32,813 bases of DNA from Euryarchaeota archaeon UBA170 (GTDB taxonomy: Archaea > Thermoplasmatota > Poseidoniia > Poseidoniales > Thalassarchaeaceae). Made by a program: the position numbers and the translations under genes. The stretch covers positions 1-32,813 of the forward strand of contig DALF01000044.1 of NCBI GenBank assembly GCA_002499345.1, read 5' to 3'. A model generated the notes under the pieces. It saw only the letters and a program-made list of their open reading frames with translations, was not told where the DNA came from and made no database searches. The first letter of the stretch is position 1, and every line of letters begins with the position of its first letter. Of the stretch, positions 25,159-31,401 are shown in pieces.

Positions 25159-27942
25159 ATGGGAATGATGGATAGATTTGGAAGAATAGCTGACACTTAC
25201 ATCAGCGAAAGGAATAAGCTTCTAGAAGCTGACACTGAGAGGAGGAGGACATTTACTGGACATCCATTCTGGCCCACAGAAGTCCTTCGAGACACGATAA
25301 TTTTTGCATCAATAGTAATGACAATAGCATTCTACTCTTGGCTGATACCCCCTCCCCTTCATAGTGCCGCTGATCCCTTTGCTCAAGCTGGATTCGTTTT
25401 CCCTGATTGGTATGTTCTGTTCTCGTATGGATACCTGAGATGGGGAGAGTACCTTCCTCAGTTTGTCATTCCCGCCGGACCGATCGGAGAGTTCTTTGGG
25501 TCTCCCGTGATTGATTGGAATGCAGCATGGTGGGGAGCCGCTATTACTGGATTGCCCGTTGGAATACTAGCCCTTCCCCCATTCCTCCCAGGCAGGGAGA
25601 AGAGAGGAGTCGAGGATCCTTGGTTTGCAACTGCGGGAGCGGTTTATCTGGCACATGTCTGGTTCATATCTGTTTTCTCAATCAATATCTTCTTGGATTT
25701 GTATGCCAAGGATCGTAGTGACTATTGCTTCACTGGATCGCATTCTGAACTGATGTGCGGAAGACAGGCCCCTTGGACAGCTGAGGTCTTCAATGCGGTT
25801 CCATGGATACTTACTGGAATTTTCTTGTTTGCAGTAATATATTTCCCGACTAGGAAATTTCTCCTTAGCTCCGTAGGCTCAAGAGTTACACCAAAGATAG
25901 GTCGGCAAGTTGCTGTTGGATCATTAATTGCGGCTGTACTTATCTCTGTGATTACATGGCCAGTTTATGAGAATGGCTTCTGGGACTATGGCGGTCTCGG
26001 TGCTATGGACGATATTGAAGATCTTGACTCGCTCAGGGCGCAACCTTCCGATACACTTGTGCATGTAGAAGAAGGGAATGTTTGGGCTGAATGGGAAGAC
26101 GATTGCATACCTTATGAGGAAAGTTCATCTCTAGCGGCATGGAATGGGTTGTCAGCAGAGGAGGACCCTACGGATTGGTGTGTTATTGCCGCCTCTCATT
26201 GGTCGAACTGGGGAATTTTCCAACCTACAAAATTCAAAATCATAGATTTTGCGGGCGATAACGGACATGCAGATAGTACGACCGGGAGAAATTCGGCCGA
26301 AGATGAAACATCATATTTCGGACCCGTAGATGGATCTGAAGTCACATATCAGGCAAGTATGACATTCGAAGTAGAAGATCTTGGGGTATCAGAAGTCCCT
26401 GCCGATATTGGCTGTCTTTTCAGGACCACCGTTAGAGGAGCTGGTGTTCATTCTCAGACACTAGTCCTGACTGACTCTTCAGGAGAGGAAGTTTGGGCTA
26501 CTGATAGTTGCGTTTCGGAAAGCATATATCTGGATGCTGGAAGTACTTACAGTGTTTCTTACATGACAACATCGCAAGGCATTAACGAGTCAGTTGAAGT
26601 GATTACCAGCTTATCGGTTGTCGCTTACCAACCATTGCTATTGAATGACGATGGTACGGCATTAGTTAGATCGGATTCAGTATTGGATTTGGAAACTATG
26701 TCAACCATGTACATGAAGAATCCCACATATCACAAGAACCCCAAGAGCCTTGATGCGAAGTTGATTTATTCTTTATTCGTTCCTTGCCTGGGAGTTGGGG
26801 CATTGGTATTCATGCTAATGAGGAGTATGGCGAGAGGTTACGAATATGAAATGAACAAGTGCTATGGGTGTGATCTTTGTGATGACGCTTGTCCAGTAAG
26901 GCTGTTCAACTCTGGAGATAAGCTGAATATTATCTACAATACATGGAACAACGAGGATGATGGAGTCCCATTGTATTCGTGCCTGACGTGCTCTGCATGT
27001 ACTAACGCGTGTCCACAATTAGTAGACTACGACTCCTATGTCGACATTAGGAGGAATATGATTGTTGGTGGACCTCCGGCGACTGAAATACCTCATACTG
27101 TCCTACAGGCAGTGCTAGCCGCTGAGGCAGAGGAAGATGCAGATGAATACTTCATGTCAATTGATGAGTACCCAATTGATTCGAACATCGGATATTATCC
27201 TGGGTGCGTTGATTACCTTGACCAAGAGATGATTTTCAGCCATGTGAATGAAGGGTCGATGAACTTAGGGGATGCAACTACATCCGCATTCACACTGTTT
27301 GAAGAGATGGGGGAAGATGTCACTTATCTTGGCAGGGACTTCTTGAAGTGCTGTGGTCACGATCAGAAATGGCAAGGAATGACAGAGGTCTTTGAGAAGC
27401 TCAAGGCATACAATCAGAAGAAGCTCGGAGAAAGTGGGATTGATACGTTAGTAACTTCTTGCGCGGAATGCTTCAGAACATTTGCTCTAGACTATGAATT
27501 AGAGGATATGAAGGTCATGCACACAACAGAATTCCTAGTTGAAAATGGATTCGATATGAATCTCCAATCGGACGATGACGTTACAGTCACTTTCCACGAT
27601 CCTTGTAGACTAGGTAGGCAGATGAATATCTATGACCAACCTAGGGACTTAATTTCGAGTGTCGAAGGAGTGAATCTAGTTGAGATGGAACATCATGGTG
27701 AAGACGCCCTTTGTTGTGGCGTTTCCAGTATGATGAGCTGTAATGAGAACAGCAGGGCATTAAGAGTTCAGAGGTTCGAAGAAGTTAATGCGACGGGTGC
27801 AGATATCATGCTAACCTCATGCCCCAAGTGTGTTTCTCACTTTGAATGTCTCAAATTTGAAGGAGATCCTCGACATGACTTCGAGATACTAGATGTCGTG
27901 AGCTTCCTAGCTAGACAAGTAGAAGCGGGCAAGAGTCAGTAA
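25159..27942 (+). CDS. Cytochrome b C-half (subunit IV-like) fused to HdrD-like iron-sulfur CCG module
   Basis: A 927-residue single open frame with a novel-looking architecture. Residues about 40-180 resemble cytochrome b subunit IV, with helices at 45-64, 122-141 and 157-180 and a PDWY Qo motif (82-85). Two further helices follow (209-229, 248-268), then a roughly 265-residue beta-rich domain (270-534) predicted outside the cell, with cysteines 316, 341, 419 and 451. Helix 537-556 returns to the cytoplasm, where two [4Fe-4S] motifs lie (Cys568/571/574/578 and 608/611/614/618), then two CCG motifs: Cys683, 731/732, 768, 771 and Cys816, 852/853, 888, 891. The second fits the C-x(31-39)-CC-x(about 35)-CxxC signature of heterodisulfide reductase HdrB/HdrD closely. 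The start has a GAGGTGAT ribosome binding site. Its electron partner is unknown. Confidence 0.92.
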   Translation: MGMMDRFGRIADTYISERNKLLEADTERRRTFTGHPFWPTEVLRDTIIFASIVMTIAFYSWLIPPPLHSAADPFAQAGFVFPDWYVLFSYGYLRWGEYLPQFVIPAGPIGEFFGSPVIDWNAAWWGAAITGLPVGILALPPFLPGREKRGVEDPWFATAGAVYLAHVWFISVFSINIFLDLYAKDRSDYCFTGSHSELMCGRQAPWTAEVFNAVPWILTGIFLFAVIYFPTRKFLLSSVGSRVTPKIGRQVAVGSLIAAVLISVITWPVYENGFWDYGGLGAMDDIEDLDSLRAQPSDTLVHVEEGNVWAEWEDDCIPYEESSSLAAWNGLSAEEDPTDWCVIAASHWSNWGIFQPTKFKIIDFAGDNGHADSTTGRNSAEDETSYFGPVDGSEVTYQASMTFEVEDLGVSEVPADIGCLFRTTVRGAGVHSQTLVLTDSSGEEVWATDSCVSESIYLDAGSTYSVSYMTTSQGINESVEVITSLSVVAYQPLLLNDDGTALVRSDSVLDLETMSTMYMKNPTYHKNPKSLDAKLIYSLFVPCLGVGALVFMLMRSMARGYEYEMNKCYGCDLCDDACPVRLFNSGDKLNIIYNTWNNEDDGVPLYSCLTCSACTNACPQLVDYDSYVDIRRNMIVGGPPATEIPHTVLQAVLAAEAEEDADEYFMSIDEYPIDSNIGYYPGCVDYLDQEMIFSHVNEGSMNLGDATTSAFTLFEEMGEDVTYLGRDFLKCCGHDQKWQGMTEVFEKLKAYNQKKLGESGIDTLVTSCAECFRTFALDYELEDMKVMHTTEFLVENGFDMNLQSDDDVTVTFHDPCRLGRQMNIYDQPRDLISSVEGVNLVEMEHHGEDALCCGVSSMMSCNENSRALRVQRFEEVNATGADIMLTSCPKCVSHFECLKFEGDPRHDFEILDVVSFLARQVEAGKSQ

Positions 27943-27945
27943 TCT

Positions 27946-28209
27946 CTAGCCAAAGGCTAGCCACCCAGAGAATAGGGCCAGTAAAGCATTCATAGCTATT
28001 CCATATAAAGTGAATTTTGCTACTTGTATTTGCTGATAGCCAAGGGCAGTTAACCAGATGAAGAATCCTATTAATCCACCACAGGCAAGGGATATCCATG
28101 CTATTTCAATAGAGATATGAACTGTCATCACTAGCCAGATTAAACTCCCCTGAGTCAGCCCTATCCAACAAAGTGGGTCATATAGCCAGAGTGGTTCATC
28201 GGCCCCCAT
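27946..28209 (-). CDS. Small membrane protein
   Basis: An 87-residue hydrophobic protein with about three membrane segments (WIGLTQGSLIWLVMTVHI, IEIAWISLACGGLIGFFIWL, LYGIAMNALLALFSGWLAFG). No family recognised. It lies between the cytochrome b-Hdr fusion and the ferredoxin-like gene, on the opposite strand, ending three bases after the fusion's stop. A TATA-like TTAAAT 23-28 bases upstream of its ATG predicts a leaderless mRNA. It may be an accessory subunit, but nothing in the sequence proves it. Confidence 0.55.
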   Translation of the reverse strand: MGADEPLWLYDPLCWIGLTQGSLIWLVMTVHISIEIAWISLACGGLIGFFIWLTALGYQQIQVAKFTLYGIAMNALLALFSGWLAFG

Positions 28210-28229
28210 GGTAGACGCTGATGAAACAT

Positions 28230-28240
28230 GGTTAAATTAG
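28230..28240. promoter_or_regulatory. Shared TATA box for two divergent genes
   Basis: GGTTAAATTAG is nearly symmetrical. On the minus strand its centre is about 25 bases from the ATG at 28209, the right distance for a leaderless transcript. On the plus strand it predicts a start at about 28260, leaving a short leader with a GAGGGGG ribosome binding site before the ferredoxin ATG at 28289. Confidence 0.45.
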
Positions 28241-28288
28241 TGATGTTTAGGCCGTAGTATTGAGAAGAAGAGGGAGAGGGGGATTTTT

Positions 28289-28621
28289 ATGACTGGAATT
28301 CGAGATCTCGAAGCGAGGAGGAAATCTGAGCAACGTAGGATTAAGATCCTTCTAGATGCCAGGAGATCCGAGGATCAAGCCAAATTAAAGGGCGGCGAGG
28401 ATGCTGTGGCATGGGTCAAAGAAGAACAGTGTATTGGGTGCGATCAGTGCACTATTGTGTGTGATGATGATGCAATAGAGCTCTATAATACCCCTCTAGC
28501 AAGTCCTATTCTCAATATAGAAGTTAATAGGAAAGCGAAGATACTTAGAGATCCCTGTACTGGATGTCAATTGTGTGTTCTTGCATGCCCCACTGATGCA
28601 ATTGTAATGATAGACAGGTGA
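28289..28621 (+). CDS. 2[4Fe-4S] ferredoxin-like protein
   Basis: A 110-residue soluble protein. The N-terminal 40 residues form a charged helix (RDLEARRKSEQRRIKILLDA), followed by a bacterial-type dicluster ferredoxin fold: Cys48/51/54/58 (CIGCDQCTIVC) and Cys90/93/96/100 (CTGCQLCVLACP). The first motif lacks the usual Pro after the fourth Cys, and a roughly 30-residue loop separates the clusters. It sits just after the respiratory operon and is followed five bases later by a small membrane protein, so it could shuttle electrons to or from the cytoplasmic iron-sulfur module of the fusion protein. Partner unknown. Confidence 0.9.
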   Translation: MTGIRDLEARRKSEQRRIKILLDARRSEDQAKLKGGEDAVAWVKEEQCIGCDQCTIVCDDDAIELYNTPLASPILNIEVNRKAKILRDPCTGCQLCVLACPTDAIVMIDR

Positions 28622-28625
28622 TAAT

Positions 28626-28913
28626 TTGAGTGATAAAGACCCGATTAGATTTGGTGCAGAATTTGGACCCAAAAGAACAGAAAGAACTACCGGAGTCTCA
28701 CTGTCTACATTCAAAAATCTAGTATGGGTATCTAATATAGGGGGCTTGGTCTTGGTCGCCATCGCCCTTGAGATGATGATAACAGGACAATTCCTACTTG
28801 GCCTTGGGTGCATGGTAGGAGGCGTGGCAATAGCACTATTCCCATCAAACTACGAGATAGTGGGAATGGATGAGGGATATCGTCCATCGGTAATCGAAGA
28901 GGACGACCAATGA
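28626..28913 (+). CDS. Small two-helix membrane protein
   Basis: A 95-residue protein with a polar N-terminus, two membrane segments (about residues 30-49 and 52-73) and an acidic C-terminal tail (VIEEDDQ). No family recognised. The start is TTG at 28626, supported by a GGTGAT ribosome binding site that overlaps the stop of the ferredoxin-like gene; no in-frame ATG fits as well. Its stop overlaps the alkyltransferase ATG by four bases. Its tight linkage to the ferredoxin-like gene suggests a membrane anchor for it. Confidence 0.6.
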   Translation: MSDKDPIRFGAEFGPKRTERTTGVSLSTFKNLVWVSNIGGLVLVAIALEMMITGQFLLGLGCMVGGVAIALFPSNYEIVGMDEGYRPSVIEEDDQ

Positions 28914-29194
28914 AAATGGAAGGGACTTCATTTCAGAAATTAGTCTGGACGGAATTACTTTCTATTCCCTACGGAGAGGTAAGGACATACAAGCAGATTG
29001 CAGAGGCAATAGGTAAACCGGGCTCTTCCAGAGCTGTTGCGAATGCCTGTGCCGCGAATCCTTATCCCCCGGCAGTCCCATGCCATCGTGTAATACGTTC
29101 AGATGGAACAATAGGGGGATACTCTGGCGATGGGGGGATGGAAGAAAAGGCCATGATGCTTGAGGAAGAGGGTTTTCTCGCCACTCAGAAATAA
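28910..29194 (+). CDS. ogt: Methylated-DNA--protein-cysteine methyltransferase (short form)
   Basis: A 94-residue O6-alkylguanine-DNA alkyltransferase consisting only of the C-terminal active domain. The catalytic motif is PCHRVI with Cys58 as alkyl acceptor, preceded by the DNA-binding helix-turn-helix (YGEVRTYKQIAEAIGKPGSS with RAVANACAANP) and followed by GTIGGYSGDGG, which lines the substrate pocket. The N-terminal ribonuclease-H-like domain of E. coli Ada/Ogt is absent; short forms like this (including the non-catalytic ATL proteins, which lack the Cys) are common. With the Cys present it is predicted to be active in direct reversal of alkylation damage. It overlaps the preceding gene by four bases and a small minus-strand gene by ten. 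Confidence 0.9.
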   Translation: MKMEGTSFQKLVWTELLSIPYGEVRTYKQIAEAIGKPGSSRAVANACAANPYPPAVPCHRVIRSDGTIGGYSGDGGMEEKAMMLEEEGFLATQK

Positions 29195-29286
29195 ATAATA
29201 AAAATAGCCAGAGAGGCAAGAGATGCTATGGCCCAGACCATGAGATATGTAGACTGCTTCAATTCACCATCGTTTGGCTCAACCAT
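29185..29286 (-). CDS. Candidate 33-residue single-helix membrane protein
   Basis: A short open frame from ATG 29286 to TGA 29185. The protein starts with a polar MVEPNDGELKQST and continues as one membrane helix (YLMVWAIASLASLAIFIIYF). A good TATA box, TTATATTTAC on the minus strand (29311-29320), lies 25-34 bases upstream, predicting a leaderless or nearly leaderless transcript. The frame fills most of an otherwise empty 144-base gap and overlaps the alkyltransferase gene end by ten bases. It could be a small subunit of a membrane complex. Being so short, it is supported only by promoter position and hydrophobic pattern. Confidence 0.45.
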   Translation of the reverse strand: MVEPNDGELKQSTYLMVWAIASLASLAIFIIYF

Positions 29287-29310
29287 GAATAACCCAAGAT
29301 AGATTTGAAT

Positions 29311-29320
29311 GTAAATATAA
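29311..29320 (-). promoter_or_regulatory. TATA box for the 33-residue membrane protein gene
   Basis: TTATATTTAC on the minus strand, one of the best TATA matches in the window, about 30 bases before the ATG at 29286. It faces away from the SEC59-like gene, which ends at 29339 on the same strand. Confidence 0.45.
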
Positions 29321-29338
29321 CGCGTCCAAAACCTTTAA

Positions 29339-29983
29339 TCAAATCAAAGGCAGTAATATCATCAGTGCCGCTAGAGGGATTAAAACCATAGTGGCGTTGT
29401 CATCTATGTACTTCAGGGAAGGCACTTCACCTAGAACAGTAAGAGGGGCCAATAGTATCGACACTGCCAAGGGAGTTCCAATCCAGAAGTGGCATCCGAT
29501 CCATACCGCAAATGAGACTACCATGCCCACCCATATTGCTAACTTTAGATCCTGCTTCTTTCTCTTTACTTCGCCCATTATCGGGTCTACAAAAGTCAAT
29601 CCGAAAATAATAGGGATCCCATATAGTCCAGATTCGAGACCTGTTTCGCCATTATCTGGTGCGATTAAGAGCGTCAGTGCTACTGCAAAACCGCCCCATG
29701 CAAGCGCTGATATCTGTTTAGCTTCATATTCACGTTGCCCCAATACCACAATGCCCATCTTTATCCTCAAAGCTTCTACGAATATGAGTGTGATAATTAT
29801 CACACTGACTAGTTGATCAGGATTCATCACCAATTCATCCGCGATCCGTTCACCTCTAGTGTAGTATATCAGCGGGATAAATGCCATTACAATATGAGTC
29901 GCTCTTCTAAGGGCGTGCCCCGTTAAGCCGCCGACGGAATGCTCGACATGGTCCGTGTCGAATGGCTGGAGTGGTTCGTCCAT
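29339..29983 (-). CDS. Dolichol kinase/SEC59-like polyprenol kinase or cytidylyltransferase family membrane protein
   Basis: A 214-residue protein with about six or seven membrane segments. The N-terminal ALRRATHIVMAFIPLIYY, then EALRIKMG, RQREYE-type polar residues (GQREYEAKQISALAWGG), and a C-terminal IDDNATMVLIPLAAL resemble the COG0170 family (dolichol kinase SEC59, phytol kinase, CTP:phosphatidate cytidylyltransferase-like). Archaeal members probably phosphorylate polyprenol or geranylgeraniol with CTP for lipid or N-glycan carrier metabolism; the exact substrate cannot be told. It is the third gene after the B12-binding subunit and meaB on the minus strand, with a four-base gap from meaB, but shows no functional tie to them. 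Confidence 0.65.
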   Translation of the reverse strand: MDEPLQPFDTDHVEHSVGGLTGHALRRATHIVMAFIPLIYYTRGERIADELVMNPDQLVSVIIITLIFVEALRIKMGIVVLGQREYEAKQISALAWGGFAVALTLLIAPDNGETGLESGLYGIPIIFGLTFVDPIMGEVKRKKQDLKLAIWVGMVVSFAVWIGCHFWIGTPLAVSILLAPLTVLGEVPSLKYIDDNATMVLIPLAALMILLPLI

Positions 29984-29987
29984 TCTA

Positions 29988-30875
29988 TCACCTAGCTAAT
30001 TCGTCCAAAGCATCATCGAGTGAAATACTTCCGGTTTGGAGATTACCTATGATACGATTCAATTCTGGAGATGCGAGTAAGCGAGAATCCCATAATGAAA
30101 TCAGCCTCTCTTTGATCTTTATTCTCTCCCTCCAATCAGGAGAATCACAATTCTCAATTAAATTCATCATTTCTTCGACTCCGTCATTTTTATCTGCAGA
30201 GACAAGAATTACCTCGGGGGATGATTTTATATCGCCGAATGAGAGTGATGAGCGTATTGACTCTGCGGCCTTGGCTGACCCCGGGAGGTCTGATTTGTTA
30301 ATTACGACAACATCTGCTAATTCTATAATACCTGCTTTTTCTGCCTGGATGATATCTCCTCTGTCCGGTCCATCAATAAGAAGAATCTTATCTGCGAAGG
30401 CTACAATTTTTATTTCTGATTGTCCAGCTCCGACGGTTTCTATGATGATATTTTCCCAGCCACAGTATGATAGTAAGTCTATCATTGAAATCAATGATGA
30501 AGAAATTCCTCCTGGCTGACCCCCAGTGGAAAGTGATCTGACAAAAACTAAGTCTCCCGAATCGGCAGAATCCATCCTAACTCTATCTCCCAATAATGCC
30601 CCTCCAGAACGAGGAGACGACGGATCGATAGCTAAAACAGCTACATTCTGGTTCTTTAGTTTCCAGTAATTAATTATTCTACCAATCAGAGTTGACTTGC
30701 CCACTCCCGGTGGACCCGTGATGCCCAAGACTGTGGATTTTCTTGGGGGTGCGTCCTCAGGAAGATTGAGTTTCATACCCTTTTCCAAGTGGGTCAGTAG
30801 CCTTGAGAGTTCTCTTCTGTTGCCATTGAATGCTGATTTTAATAGTACTTCTTGATCTATCAATTCCAACGCCAC
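29988..30875 (-). CDS. meaB: MeaB/ArgK-type GTPase, methylmalonyl-CoA mutase chaperone
   Basis: A 295-residue G3E-family GTPase that protects and reloads the B12 cofactor of methylmalonyl-CoA mutase. Motifs visible: P-loop GPPGVGKS (54-61), AIDPSSPRSGGALLGDR (about 81-97), the switch region ETVGAGQSE, and NKSD for guanine specificity. The usual PGxGD is here DGPDRGD. The start is GTG at 30875 within the end of the mutase subunit gene (16-base overlap), with a GGTGA ribosome binding site. Co-transcription with the B12-binding subunit strongly supports the mutase role. Confidence 0.93.
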   Translation of the reverse strand: MALELIDQEVLLKSAFNGNRRELSRLLTHLEKGMKLNLPEDAPPRKSTVLGITGPPGVGKSTLIGRIINYWKLKNQNVAVLAIDPSSPRSGGALLGDRVRMDSADSGDLVFVRSLSTGGQPGGISSSLISMIDLLSYCGWENIIIETVGAGQSEIKIVAFADKILLIDGPDRGDIIQAEKAGIIELADVVVINKSDLPGSAKAAESIRSSLSFGDIKSSPEVILVSADKNDGVEEMMNLIENCDSPDWRERIKIKERLISLWDSRLLASPELNRIIGNLQTGSISLDDALDELAR

Positions 30876-31297
30876 CCATCTTCACCAGCGACTCCTATTG
30901 GAGCACCTGAATCAGCTCTCGAACTGGCCTCGTCCAAGAATGATAATATTTCATCGGTCCTTGAGCCGGGGCCGAATATTGCTCTGACACCGTTGGAGAA
31001 CATATTTTCATGATCTCTATCTGGTATGATTCCGCCTAAGAAAACCATTACATGATCCATTCCAGTCTCCCTCAGGAGTTCGCATATTCTCGGCACCAAT
31101 ACGTCATGAGCCCCTGATAAAGTTGAGAGGCCTAGGGCATTTGCATCTTCGTCCATAACAATTCTTGAGATCTCTTCGGGGGTCCTTCTGAGACCAGTAT
31201 ATACGACCTCATGGCCACCATCTCTAAGAGACCTAGCGATGACTTTTGCACCTCGGTCGTGGCCGTCGAGACCCGGTTTGGCCATTACTATCTTCAT
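30860..31297 (-). CDS. Methylmalonyl-CoA mutase, B12-binding subunit
   Basis: A 145-residue cobalamin-binding domain encoded separately from the large catalytic subunit, as in most archaea. The base-off/His-on motif is DGHDRG (Asp11, His13, Gly16) in KPGLDGHDRGAKVIA, followed by LGLSTLSGAHD (about 55-65) and FLGGIIPD (about 86-93). With the large subunit it interconverts methylmalonyl-CoA and succinyl-CoA. The ATG at 31297 is chosen because MKIVMAKPGLDGHDRG is the standard beginning; a TTG at 31336 would add unneeded residues. It is divergent from pccB, which catalyses the preceding step of the pathway. Confidence 0.93.
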   Translation of the reverse strand: MKIVMAKPGLDGHDRGAKVIARSLRDGGHEVVYTGLRRTPEEISRIVMDEDANALGLSTLSGAHDVLVPRICELLRETGMDHVMVFLGGIIPDRDHENMFSNGVRAIFGPGSRTDEILSFLDEASSRADSGAPIGVAGEDGWRWN

Positions 31298-31401
31298 AGT
31301 ACGACATATGCGAAACGGTAACCCTCCTTGAAGCAACCGCAGACCGGATTTTTCACGTTTTCATTAGTAAGGCATATTGACGTCCCAGCATATGGAGGCA
31401 C
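31298..31401. promoter_or_regulatory. Divergent promoter region between the mutase and propionyl-CoA carboxylase genes
   Basis: 104 bases. For pccB, GCATATTG (about 31372-31379) lies 23-30 bases before the ATG and GGAGG sits just before it. No convincing TATA box is seen for the minus-strand gene. The shared region would allow joint control of the two halves of the propionyl-CoA pathway. Confidence 0.35.

Noticed and set aside
25159..27942. Two adjacent genes merged by a missed stop
   Set aside because: The frame is continuous over 927 codons with a coherent membrane topology and no internal ribosome binding site plus start at the junction that I could see.
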